From NCBI GenBank assembly GCA_038503035.1, contig JAVSML010000049.1, forward strand, positions 310,001-374,000: DNA of 64,000 bases, in the 5' to 3' direction. Shown here in pieces: positions 36,851-48,489 of this stretch (position 1 is its first letter; every line of letters starts with the position of its first letter). Below the pieces are notes generated by a model. The model was not told the DNA's origin and ran no database searches. It was given only the letters and a program-made list of their open reading frames with translations. This DNA comes from Crocodylus rhombifer (lineage: Eukaryota > Chordata > Crocodylia > Crocodylidae). Both the position numbers and the translations under genes were made by a program.

Positions 36851-37260
36851 GGCTCTAATCCCGGTTTCTTTCATATGTCCAAATCATTTTTCACTGCTGT
36901 CTGGCATGTTAATGATGGCATCATAAAAGTGAAAGAGCATATCAGAACAAGTTGGATTACACTCTGTACTTCATACACAGAAGTCAATGTAACTGGCTCG
37001 TCACACTTCGGGAGTCTGGCACATTGGTGTCACAGTGGCATACGTTGCCAGAATTAGCCTCTAAACTGTCATCATGTAGAATAATGAAGACTGAAGTATT
37101 TATGAAGGGGTTAATGAAGGTCCCTATTATATTAGACTAACATTTTTTTTAAAAAAAACCTCAAAAAAGAAGTCACTGGACCAAACTACATGACTCCTGG
37201 TTTCATTCATATACTCCTCTACCAATGTTATAGGTGCCTACAAAAGTGGTGTGGGGGAAA
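36851..37260. other. Unique noncoding DNA
   Basis: Nothing recognised apart from a T8A8 tract near 37145. Confidence 0.45.
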
Positions 37261-37516
37261 GCACTTTACTTTCAGGTTGGTGCACCCCTGTGCCGAGTAC
37301 AGCTCATGCCCAAAAGAGGAATTACATCAGCTTGACACAGCTCCTCAATGTCTCTATAGCTTGCGTGTTTCAGTGGGACTTTTTGGTGAATTTACCTAAT
37401 AGCTGATTCAATCAGCTATTAGATAAAGGCGCCAAGAAGCCCCACTGAAGCATTCAAATTATACAGATGCTGGGGAGCTGGGTCAAACTGATGCAATTCT
37501 TATTCTGGTAAAGCAC
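37261..37516. repeat. Long foldback (inverted repeat)
   Basis: Two imperfect arms meet at 37396-37422, where CTAATAGCTGATT and its exact complement are separated by one base. Pairing continues outward through CAGTGGG/CCCACTG, CAGCTCC/GGGAGCTG, AATTACATCAG/CTGATGCAATT and GCACTTTAC/GTAAAGCAC; the left arm carries an extra stretch of about 35 nt. Likely a MITE or foldback element; it could transcribe as a long hairpin. Confidence 0.85.
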
Positions 37517-37974
37517 TGTTTGTTTTTTTCCCCACATCTGTCAGCACTTAAATATGCCATCACCTGCTTACCATCTTCTGTCTACATTGGACAGACAAGG
37601 CTATCCTTATGTGAAAGCATGGGCCAGTACCAGAAAAGACATAAAACCCCAGGGGAGAACACTGTTACCTCGCTGAACAGTCCATCGCTGACCTCAGTGT
37701 AGTTGTTCTTAAACAACAAAACTTTAGAAATGAACTTGAATGGGAAATTTAGGAACAAGAATTTATCCACAGACTGTACTGTATTAGGTATGGTCTCAAT
37801 AGACTCTGGACTCTTATCCCATTACCAAGAGTAGCTTTTAAACCCCTGTGTTCCTCAGTGTATTAACTGCTTTGTTTATCCCTTTTGATCTCCTCACTCA
37901 CTTTCACCTCTCTCAGCAGTGTCCCCTCCATTTTTCACCCTTTCCTATCCTTTGTATGTATTTATTCTCCTTTT
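37517..37974 (+). pseudogene. Penelope-like element: GIY-YIG endonuclease remnant
   Basis: In one + strand frame ALKYAITCLPSSVYIGQT is followed by RLSLCESMGQYQKRHKTPG and GENTVTSLNSPSLTSV. V-Y-I-G-x-T-x(4)-L-x(6) with a downstream His and a G-E-x-x-x-x-L-x-S-x-S-x-T block is the pattern of the GIY-YIG nuclease that Penelope-like retroelements carry after their reverse transcriptase. The usual catalytic Arg position after the Leu is Ser here. A stop follows, but the same frame continues (FLNNKTLEMNLNGKFRNKN, then VSIDSGLLSHYQE), matching the tail of that domain family. It is bounded on the left by a foldback and on the right by a GC-rich repeat. Dead copy. Confidence 0.65.
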
Positions 37975-38620
37975 GGATGAAACTACGGGAGCAGCAGCTG
38001 GAGGCTTTTTTAAAATCCTTGAAGGAGGTAAAAATTCCACCCCCTTCTCTTATTCCCCATGCTCAGCAGCATCTCTCCTCCCTTCCCATTCCTCCTCTTT
38101 CCCACCTGCTCCTGCCACCATCCCTGGCTGACATGGGGCAAGGGGAGCTCCAGAACAAATCCGGTGCGAGTCCATTGGGCTGCATGGGAAGCCTGGCTCT
38201 GGTTCAGCTGGGGACATAGGAAATGGCAGCAGTGGGCAGGTTTCTCTCCACTGTCTGGCCCCATCAGGTGTTTTCCACTAGCTTGGGAGTAGTCTCAGGT
38301 AAGGGGAACCAGGTTACCACTGCTGTTGTCCCTGGTCAAGACTACCTCCCTGCAGAGTCATTCTTCAAAGCCCCAGCTGGATCAGGGCAGAGGCACCCTC
38401 ACCCCATCCCTGGGGCAGCTGGAGACGGTTGTAGCAATGAGCAGGGGAGAGTAGGGAGGTACCTTTGAGCACTGAGGGAAGGAAGGGGTGCTAAGAGGTG
38501 GGAGCAGGATTCTTATCTGATTCAAGGTCGTAAAATATGTCTGAGGCTGGTGCTCCTGCAGCAATGTCTACCTGCTCTGGTGAGGGGAAGGGAGGCTAGG
38601 AACTGGGAGGCAGCCACCTC
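37975..38620 (+). repeat. Unclassified GC-rich dispersed repeat, copy B
   Basis: Same block order as 28300-29165: GAGCAGCAGCTGGAGG, CCACCCCCTTCTC..CTCCTCTTTCCCACC, TGGGAAGCCTGGCTCTGG with CAGCTGGGGA, a TTGAGCACTGAGGGAAGG tail and GGATTCTTATCTGA. It abuts the Penelope-like remnant and may have inserted into it. Confidence 0.65.
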
Positions 38621-39380
38621 TGTGCTCCCTCCCCCTCCTTCGCAAAATCCTGCATCCACTTGTGACATTTCTCCTTTTCATTTAGTAACACTAGCTCTCT
38701 GCAAGTCCATCCATCGAGTCTGGTGAAGTCAGTTCTCTCTGAACTAGTCTGTCTATACAGTTCCACAGTGGCTTGCCTTCTGCAGTTTTTTAAACTTAGG
38801 AGTGGCATTTTCTAAAGTGTTTAATGTATAATCAGAAACTCAATCCACTTTTAAGTCCTCCTTTTTTAAACTCGTGCTACAGTACAATGATTATATAACT
38901 AAAATTAATCCTTTGTAAATTCAAGTACTTGATTATTTAAGGGTTTGCCTACAATTACAATTGAACACTTCAGTTGAAAAAAAAAAAAGGCATGGCCCAA
39001 GTTTCCAGACCTGCCCCTGGAATTGTCATACAGCTCAGAATTCCCACTTGTAAAGGGACCCATGTGACAACATGCCATTACATGTAGCATCCTTCCTATG
39101 CCTGGGTTTCAGCAAGAGTTTTTATTGTCACATTATACTGCAGACTCTCAGAGGAGGAACACACTCTTTTGTTTCACTGATTGAAACTGCCTGCTCTTTT
39201 GTATGTGTCTGGAGAAACATACATATCAGTACTCCTTTGTGAGACTAGGAAAGCAAGATATGAGCTCCTATAAGAACAAAAAAACTGCAACTGCATCTCA
39301 TGTTTATGTAATACAAAAGACGTATCAGTTCTTGCTTACTGAAATACCAACTCCTGCAATAATCCTGGTACTCCAACCAT
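38621..39380. other. Unique noncoding DNA
   Basis: No gene seen; an A12 tract near 38976. Confidence 0.5.
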
Positions 39381-39560
39381 GCAAGAGGCAAGGATTGTTG
39401 GACCAAGCCCATGGTTGGGATAGACTGCATCAGGTCACCTGATGAAGAATGCTTTGCATTTAAAAGATTATCTAAGTAAATCCCACTCATGCAGTTGGTC
39501 GAATAAAAGATATCACCTGCAACAATCCTTGACTGTTGCTTAATTCTTGGAGCGTTACAG
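39381..39560 (+). mobile_element. Retroelement tail with hammerhead-like core, copy 2
   Basis: CTGATGA (39439-39445) is followed by AG, a perfect five-pair stem AATGC..GCATT around TTT (39448-39460), then TAAAAG. This is the order of a hammerhead catalytic core (CUGAUGA, stem II, GAAA), although GAAA has become AAAA. AGTTGGTCGAATAAAAGATA follows, as in copy 1. CAAGGATTGTT near 39389 is mirrored by AACAATCCTTG near 39521. Confidence 0.6.
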
Positions 39561-41924
39561 CTACATCACTCCAAAACTACTGGCACTCTAATCACACACA
39601 GGGATTTAATAACAGAGAATCAATGTCTGGACATTATTGTCCTATATGGGTATCACAGGAATGATGAAATGCAGCTACTCTCTGTACACAAATCCACATG
39701 AAAGTTGCAGCAAAGTGGTACTACTAATAGCTCTAAAGGAATCAGGACACAAAAGGCTGCAGGAGTTGGTATGCATATTCCAAGGCACACGTTTCTTAGT
39801 AGATATCCTTGTTCCTGTAAGGCATGATGCAAAGCCCATTTAAATTAATGAGAAGCCCACAGTCAATTACACCAGCAATTTGTATGATGCTTTTTAAAAC
39901 CCTTCTACATTCTTTCTGGGGGCAGAGTTATGTTACAGGATTTGAGTGAATGGGGAACACAGTAAGCAAGCTGACTCCCATAACACTGCGGATTTCAATT
40001 ACATGAAAGAACTATAGGGCTTCATCCAGACACATTTACATGATCAGTCCCATGGAACTGACTCTGTGCATGAATGCTACAAGATTTGATTACTATTAAA
40101 CAAAACCTTTCAGGACATTCTGTTTGCTTTTTTGTACAATTCTAAAAATATCTGAATTGAAAATTCATCCCTACCCTATCTTTTGTTCATATATGTCCTC
40201 TACCTGGCAACTGCATTGTCATATTTTTCTACTGAAAAGTTCTTATTTGTATAGCCATTAGCACAATGGGGCCCTGATCTGTGATGTGGGAAGTTGGAGT
40301 TGTACTGCCTTTACTTGAATTCCTCTACAGCTGGACAGTAGCAAGCATAGAATATAAGTTAGGGTTGCTTCACACTGTATTAATGCCTGATGTGTAGTCT
40401 GTCTGTAAGGACACAGATTCACCAGGGAACAACCCCACTATTCCCTAAATAGTCAACTTCTCCACCCAAAATCATTCAGAGCCTTATAAAGCTCCACTGG
40501 GCTCTCAAAGAGCAGAGAGCAGTATAATGCTATAGACCAACAGCTCCCCCTCCATGTCACTTGAAGAGATCTGATGGCTCTGACTCACATCATCAACATT
40601 CACTAGTGTGGAGGCTCACAAGAGCATGTGTCATCCATTCATTCACTTCTCTTGCTTTCTCCTTATATGTAGGTAGGGTATACATGGTATACCTGTAGCA
40701 TGGTTCAGGGGAGAATCTGCATGGTATGCCTTGGACCTGCAGGGGTAAATAATATGTTGCCTTCGTTTTGATTCCAATAACATCAGTAGGATTTCTGCTA
40801 TCAACTTTAGTTGCAGCCTCTTCAGTTCCTCTGTGGCTAGAATATGGTGTTAGGATGTTGCATAACAGTTCAGCTGAGGTTTATAAGAAGTGTTACTACT
40901 CTCAGTTTGGACAGGCTGACAGGTAAACAGAGTCTGAAGGAAATTTTTATTTTTAGTACACTACAGCATGGTATATGAGGGGAAGTTAAATTTGGGATCT
41001 GCTATCTAGGGAAGCATCCTAAGAAACTTCATGTAAATAATGTAAGTGACTTTTGGCTTTGCTTTATTCATTTTTTACATGGATTATGGTCATCTTTATA
41101 AATCCTTAAAATGTTCCATTGCCAGTAGTTACTATTAATGAAAATACTGCATTAAAATTTATTAATGGCAAACAGTAGCTGTCAAGATCCTAATAATGAC
41201 TAATATGCACAATTTCACTTCACTTCACTTATGTAATTTATGCACTACTCTATGGCTTCTTCTGTATTTCTGTAGATGTTTTATGGTGTTTATTTGACAG
41301 TAACATACTTGTTACCCAATTTCTACTTTTGCAACATTCTGCTAAGAAGAATGAATAGCTTACTAAGCAGAATTACTCTGTTATTTCCTGTACACTAATC
41401 TGACGTTAATCTGCTCTATATGATTTTCAGCACCTTTTCAGCCTGATATCAATTTTGCAAGTGTTTCTGTCAAAGACAATTAAATTATATCACAGATACA
41501 ACTGACACTGGACCAATACATGCAAGTACTTCATTGTTGCATGTATAAATTTTCATAATACATTAAGAGAAACTAAAAGCAATTAAATTAAATTTAACTG
41601 CAGCCTTCCTAGTTAATGGTGCATGGCCTACCATGTACTCCAGCCCACCTGGATCCAAACATGTGAATTGTGAAAAAATATAGTAACAGTTAAGCTAGAA
41701 GTCAGTGTAAAAATGCCTCTCCACGAGGCCATATTTTGTTTTCATCCATAAGCAGAACTCCCCCATCTTTGAAGTGAGCATGAAAAAAATAAGCTAATTT
41801 TGTTTTACTCTAGAATATCTTATTATTCAGTGGCATTAAAATATAAATATTTAGGGACACAAAAAAGTTGTGTTGTATTCATGTACATGTCAAAAGGAGG
41901 CCTCTGAACCCAAATACACCATTA
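39561..41924. other. AT-rich unique DNA
   Basis: No exon seen. 39812-39870 (GGCATGATGCAAAGCCCATTT, then AATTACACCAGC) is a decayed amniote palindromic repeat. 41090-41290 is AT-rich complex sequence without repeats and is a conceivable conserved noncoding element, unproven. Confidence 0.5.
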
Positions 41925-42010
41925 TTATACTAGTGTAATTCCAAGGCATTTAAGTTAAATTCCACTCAGTTCACACTGGTGTAACAAAGATCAAATTCAG
42001 GCCTTATTCC
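41925..42010. repeat. Amniote palindromic repeat remnant
   Basis: CTAGTGTAATTCCAAGG, TTCCACTCAG, CACTGGTGTAACAAAG and AAATTCAGGCCT are mirrored words from the same common amniote repeat family as 21122-21195 (consensus phrases TACACCAGTGTAA and AATCAGGCCC). Confidence 0.6.
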
Positions 42011-42289
42011 CATAGCAATACAATCTAATTAAAAAGCTGTCCAAGTCTGTTGTGCTGATTTAAGCTAAGAGTACAGTACTAAATACTGAAGAAATAGAAC
42101 TTTCCAAGCACATAGGAACAAAACTTCTCAGTAAATTATAAAAGAACTGACAGAATGTATTTAGCATGATACATGCTACATTATAGAGCTTTATATAATT
42201 TGGTTGTAAATTTTGTCTTCTCTGACAAAATTGCTTTGGAAAGTGAACCATTTTCTACTCCTTGGTCTAATTACTCACTAGTTTATCTG

Positions 42290-42360
42290 ACCAGAAGAAG
42301 AGCACTTCGTGCCAAAAAACTTACCTGAATCACCCAGAAAACCCTTCTTTTCTCACTAGT
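42290..42360 (+). mobile_element. Retroelement tail with hammerhead-like hairpin, copy 3
   Basis: CTGACCAGAAGAAGAGCAC..: a perfect GCAC-TTC-GTGC stem (42312-42322) is followed by CAAAAAACTTACC. The order of a CTGA/GAAGA word, a small hairpin, an A-run and CTT is shared with the tails at 31030 and 39381. Shorter and more decayed. Confidence 0.45.
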
Positions 42361-45300
42361 TTCCTATAGTCATTGAATGTTCTTTTCTGTACATACAATG
42401 CTAAAGCAAGAATATGAATTAAAATCATTAAAATAATGGGTGGTATAGTTTTCACTCATCTGACTGTTGGGATAGTAATTATAGCTCTATTGATGTTGTT
42501 TTACTTTGTATTTTATAAGTAACAAGATGTCAAACACTAATCTCCTTTGGGAAAAAAGCAAACTTCATACTATAAGATTTATGAATTTAGTTGAAAGTAA
42601 AATATGGAGATAGAAGTTTTATCAAGAAAAAAATGAATAAATTGTCATTGTTTAAAAGTCTCCTCTCTAAGAGATGCCTCCAGCAAACTCACAATTAGAT
42701 TAACAACAATACAAAAAAGGTTGCCTGCCACAATGAAGTATGTTGCAAAATGACAATTTAATGCAGAGGCCAAATTACATCTTTTGCCCAGTCAAGATGA
42801 ATGAAGGTCATGGAAATGTCTACATTTCCAAGTTTGCTTTAAGAGTGCATTTACACTCAAACAACTTTCATGGCATAAATTAAGCATGTCTATTCTATGC
42901 ACTTTTAAAACTTTCATGTAACCTTTATTTTGTAGGATGTTTGCAAAGGCAGAAGATAATGCCTGGCAGTATGCTACTGCTTAATTTGCTTATCAAGTGA
43001 AGCAATTTCACTTGCCTTTCAGCATCTCCAGGATAGTGTAGATATAACATATATAATGTGAACTGGAATTCTTAAAAATACCAACTTTATTAAAGTAATA
43101 GCATTTTTGTGTCAGGGAACCTCATTTAACTATTTTCACATTGAAACTTATATTACAAAATGTACTGGATTGTGTGCTAAATAATCATGTTGTTTCACTT
43201 GTTGCTAAATAAAGATGTAGGCTATATAAACTGACTAGAAAGCATGTTAGATATTGATCCCATAAATTAATTGTGAACAAATGCAAGATTTACTATTAAT
43301 TCAGGTTTATAGAATCATCACATGGTTAAAACTCAGTGGACAATAACAGGGACATTAACATTTCTGAAATAATGACAGCCATCCTATACCCTGGTCGCCT
43401 ACACATACTTCAGTTTTCTTGGTGGCTGCAGAAGGTGTCTTTTCTACATTTCGATATAAACTTCAGAACAAGTGAGCTATTTTACCCGAATACTTTACTC
43501 AAAGGGTAATTAAAAACACAGAATGGTGTCAGTAGGTACAAATTTATTAACCAAATCTGCTGATAGACATAGTTTGCTCAGTGAAATTATCACATCAGAA
43601 AAATCCCAATTGTTGAAAAGCACAGGATATAGGGTAGGAGACTTTACAGACACGCTAAATATACCTAAATTCATACATTTTGAGCTATCCAAATGCTATT
43701 CACTTGTTACAAAGTTGCCTGGTCCTAAAGACACTACTGAATGAATCTTACTAGCAGACACCTAGTAACCTAGTGATCTTCCAGACCCTTTGTTAAAAAT
43801 ATGTAATCTAAAGAAATTATTTGACAAAAAACCTTAACCCTCAGTCTACAGTTAACATATTAGCTATTGGAAGAGTATATATTCTGAAGGCAATTATACT
43901 AATATTTTAGATTTAAGTATGTTAAAGGGTGATTCTGTTTAATAGCATATTTTGCCACTGATATTTCCATAATCTAAGTGTACCCAGTATATTTATCCTG
44001 TCTTTTTTTTCTTTTAAACCATTTAGTGCAGTCGATAGGTGGAACTACGGAATTTTCTTCTGCACTCTGCATTACAAAGAGAGCTGCCTTTTAAAGCTTT
44101 TCTTTTCACTGCTTTCACATATAAGAAAGGGTTTTCTAAAAACAGGTCCTTGAATTTACTAACTCCCAAGTGAAACACATCTTCTGTAACAGATGTGTAA
44201 AAACAAAATGATTTTGGCTTCGCAAACTATTACACAGTTCACTATAATAAAGGCTAATATTGGTCTGAACTTATTTTATTTTAGCATCACATGTTCTGGA
44301 CTTGTTTGTATGATTAGTTTCCCTATTTATCATTGATATTAAAGTACACCAATATGCAGCAATATTATAATAAAAATCGTGGAGCAAGAGCTTTTTACTT
44401 AAAGACAGTACAAACCCTTTGCTTGCATGTGGAAAAAAACATGGTGCAAAGTATTGGGGGAGGGGGAAGAGAGCATCTGTTGAAAATTACCTACTTTCAA
44501 GCTAATAAATACATTATTTTCTACCTGATGTTACGGTGTTGTAGAAAGTATAAATTGAAGGTACAAGAGTAAGAAAGGAGTCATCTTTGACTTACCGTAT
44601 TAAAGACTATTGCTGTATTGCAGGCAACATCCAGATACAGAGCATGAAGCGTCTCTCAAATCAAAAATATGCAAACAATGAGCAATTCAAATGCATTGTA
44701 AAAATGAAGGCCAGAGATTAGAGTATGTATCCAAGGGTCTGGTTAGTCACAGCTTTGACTAGCCTGCTACAGAGCTCTGCAAAACAAGTATACTGCAGCA
44801 GTGTGGCAAGCATAGGATTGCAATGCATGTCCCATATATTCAAGCATAATAGAAAACATGGTCTGGAGCTTATTCCATGTGGATGTGGGGTTTGTTTTGT
44901 GCAGGCAGAAAAAGGAGGGTATTTTTTCACGTAATAGAATTAGAACTGAAGATCTGTCTTGATTATTGTACACTATGATCCCCAGGATATCAGTTACATA
45001 AAGCAGGTGCCTCTGTCTCCTGTTTTCCAGATAAATGCCTGTAATTTCATTTCACAAATGATTCCTATTTAGACAGGAGCCACCTATTGTGATGATATCA
45101 TTTGCTCTAGTATCCATAAATGGGCAACTTCCTACACAACGTCATGACCACTGACGACACAAATCTTTATAATATTGAGTGGGCAGGGTGGTTGATGGGG
45201 TCCCATCAATCTACAGCAGCTTCTGCTGATGTGATATCATGAATCCTGAATAATCATCTAAAGAGCTGCAAATGAAGAGGAACATTAAAATTTCCTGGTG

Positions 45301-45938
45301 GAGCTCATTAAAATATTCTTTCCAGAGTAGTGGTGAAGGCAAATAAGAGAAAACCACATAGGAATGGCACCTTTTCTGAAGCCTCGTGCGTTCAGGAAAG
45401 CACTAGGTAGTTAAAAAAAGCAAAATCCCTTAGTGGTTAAGATGTGTAGCTGACAGTTTCTCATTAGCAGAGTAAGATAAGCTGTACTTCTTGTTTTCTA
45501 GCAATTGCAAAATACATACTGACAGCAAAAGTACCAGTGCTGCCATGCTGCACAAATTAGTCCATCCTTATGGAATATTTTTGGGACCCAGTGACTGCCA
45601 GGACTATTTGCTCAGTGCATAAACTTTGTAGCAAAATATACTTCGAATGTTTTTGTTTCTGTTTGAAATGTTTTCTCTCGGAGACTCTAACTGCAGCCAG
45701 ACAATACTCAGACTGAAATTTTCTGGGGAAAATGTTCCTTTAGACATGCTTATTTGTGAGGTTTTATGGTAGTCACCTCTGGCCAAACTTGGTGGACACA
45801 TCCTTACTTTCAGTAAATTAAATTACTTGCTACTTTCCCTGTATCCATGCACTAGAGTCCCTGCTTTTTGGGCAACATTGTGATTTTTTGTAATCTTTAT
45901 GTGCTCCTGTGCCCTAGCTTTTGATAACTGAAGCCAAT
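42361..45938. other. AT-rich unique DNA
   Basis: No exon recognised in either strand. Long repeat-free, AT-rich stretches. Confidence 0.55.
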
Positions 45939-45948
45939 NNNNNNNNNN
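45939..45948. other. Assembly gap (10 N)
   Basis: Ten ambiguous bases; true length unknown. Confidence 0.99.
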
Positions 45949-46840
45949 TTCAGAAACAGAGAACTATTTCCTGAAGCTCACTGCAGTGGGACTCTTCTAC
46001 ACAACAGCTTGAGTAATGCATGTTAGAAATGCATTCAAGATCAGTAAGCAGGGTATTCAAGACCATATTGACAAGGTTAGGATGGTAACGAGTACACTTG
46101 TAGCAGCAACACATTATCTGTGCAGTGAGGACAGCTTCATTTTAAACAAAGTGATAATAGAGAAAAATTATAGATGACATCAAAATCATGTGTTCGCACT
46201 ACATTACCCTCACTTTTTCTCAGGCAGCTCTTCTGTCGCTGGCCTCTTGTACCTTGTCTTGGATTACAAGATCTTTCATGAAGGGACTGCCCACCAACCC
46301 CAATATGACAGGGCTCAGTAACAAATAGTAATGCAATCCAAGCAATAAAAGACAAAACAAGAAGACCTCTTTCAGATGTTACTAACAAATTCAGTGTCAC
46401 AAAGCAGGTCTAGGTAAGTGGAGTAAGCAAATCTGAACCCCCCATGTTCTCTCTCTCTTACTGCTTCCATCATTTCTCCAGTGCTGCAACAGTGGGAGAT
46501 TTTCCACATGTCCAGAAAGAATATGACCCCAAAGTTCACACTGAAGTGAAACTGAGACAGAGATATGTTTAAGAACCATGAAAAGTGCTTCAAAACACTG
46601 GCCAGCCCTTTCTTTTTCTCCTCTGATACGCTTTTGGCACTGCTAATCCTCATGTTGCAACTAGCTTCTCTTCACCGTGGGTCTGATAAGGAAGCAATGA
46701 CAAAACCACAGGATTGGTGTACAGGCCTCAGAGGAATCCTCACCCCTTAGTCTCAGAACTGAAATAGTGTGGGCAGATGCAGGAAAACGTAACTATAGTG
46801 GCTATATGATGCCAATAATTGTCATGACAAAGTGAGAATG
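45949..46840. other. Unique noncoding DNA
   Basis: No gene or element recognised. Confidence 0.5.
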
Positions 46841-47095
46841 AGCGCGTCTACATGGTCATTAATGGGCAGCAGTTACTACACATTTAGTTTAGTACTTGCT
46901 TAATGAAGTACTAACTAAACGAGCAGTAACTATAGTTATTGTGCAATAGTGGAGGCACACGGTTTTTTAGTGACACTTACTGCACAATAGCCTAATACTA
47001 CAGCGCAGTAGGGTATTAGCATGGTTTTTACCTGTCATGCTACTATGAAGTGTTGTTAGGCTACTGTGCATTAAGTATCTAGTGTAGATGCACCC
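46841..47095. mobile_element. Palindromic MITE, TCTACATG-type ends
   Basis: GCGCGTCTACATGGTCATTA at left; GGGTGCATCTACACTAG read from the right. Interior words TTTAGTTTAGTACTT/AAGTACTAACTAAA and CTACTGTGCA/TGCACAATAG are mirrored. One of the least eroded copies in the window. Confidence 0.85.
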
Positions 47096-47961
47096 ACTAT
47101 GAAAACAAGCAGCTAAAGGAAAGTTTAAGTGTGGGAGGGGTATAAGAGGTGTCCAGGACTAATTTTTCCATGCTCAAATTTCTTGTCTTGTCCAGGCACA
47201 TAATTTTGAAGTGGGAAGGAAGCAGCAGCAACTTAAAATGAAAGTTTTTCAGAGCTCCATTTTCCTCGGAATAGCCCAAGGCAAAAACCTAAGCAAGCTG
47301 CGCATTTCTTGTTAAAAGGAGGAGACTTGTCTTAAGTACGTTTCCATTAAAAAGTAGAAAAGCAGTTATTTCCTTAAAACCAGAGTAAAAATCTATGGTT
47401 TCTTAGAGCATCTGAGCTCATAGATATGCATCTCTTTTACACAGATACCGCCTCCTACCCCTTCCCCACTCTACCTCAAAGCTTGCATTAGATTTCAGTG
47501 CAAATATATGATAATAGATCTAGAGCATACATTTTCCCTTCCCTTCCTAACTAGGGGACTTTGATCAATAAAGTCATATTAAAATAGTGGTGGTGAATCT
47601 CTGTAATTTCTGCTTAGGGAAATCAAGATTTAGCAGTCACTAGTGGCAGAGCAAGTTGCTGACTGCTGTCTGCTAGGCTGGGCTGGACTGCCTCACTTGA
47701 GAGAAATACAAGAAAACACCTAAGAGAAGAGAGGTGCTAAGAGAAATGTTAGTTGAAGGACTGGGATAGGAGGAAGACTCATTCTAGTGAAAGGCTGTCT
47801 GGAAGATCCTGTCTGAAGGAGGATGTAATAAATGATCAAAGCCACACAATATTGACTAAGTGAAAAGAGGAGACATGCCAAAACTGTAGAGAGTAAAAGC
47901 AAGACCCTACTCCTTTTTAGAGTAAGCAGGGGTGTTTTGCTGTCACACTCTCAAACATAAA
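47096..47961. other. Unique noncoding DNA
   Basis: Nothing recognised. Confidence 0.5.
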
Positions 47962-48257
47962 GGCCATGTCTACACATCGCCCTACCACGGCATAGCAATC
48001 CACTTAGTCACTGCATGGCCCACTACAGTGACATAGTGACCACATGGGTCTACATGCGATCAGCAGGCATGTCACCGTAGCGGTGTGCTCCCCCAGTATA
48101 GTGGGCTGCTGTAGCGATGTAGTGCAAAATCTAACCATGTGCTGCACACGTGGTGTAATAACAGCCCATACCGCACTGTGCGCTAGTGTTTCCAAAAAGA
48201 AGTACTAAAGCACTGCACCATAGCAACGGTGCCATACAGTGACATGTAGATGTACCC
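47962..48257. mobile_element. Palindromic MITE, TCTACATG-type ends
   Basis: GGCCATGTCTACACATCGC at left; GGGTACATCTACATGTCACT read inward from the right. The interior carries repeated CATAGTGAC, GTAGCG and CACTGTATGG-like words on both strands, so it is a distinct subfamily with a GC-richer core. Confidence 0.8.
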
Positions 48258-48489
48258 AAACTGTCTTATTCAGTCAGGTTCACAACAAATCAGAAACAGG
48301 GTCATGAACCAACCCTCATCTAGTCTCTGGAATTACCCTCTGCTCTTCTTTACCATTTATTTTTCTATCACACTGGGAAAATTAACTCCCCGCTTCACCT
48401 CTCCAGGGTTGGGCCAACCCATAAAACTGTATGCTCTTGTATAAAGTACTACGGAACAGGGACAGAAACAGGATTTACTGAAGAGGGGT
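48258..48489. other. Short unique stretch
   Basis: Nothing recognised between a MITE and the GC-rich repeat. Confidence 0.4.
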
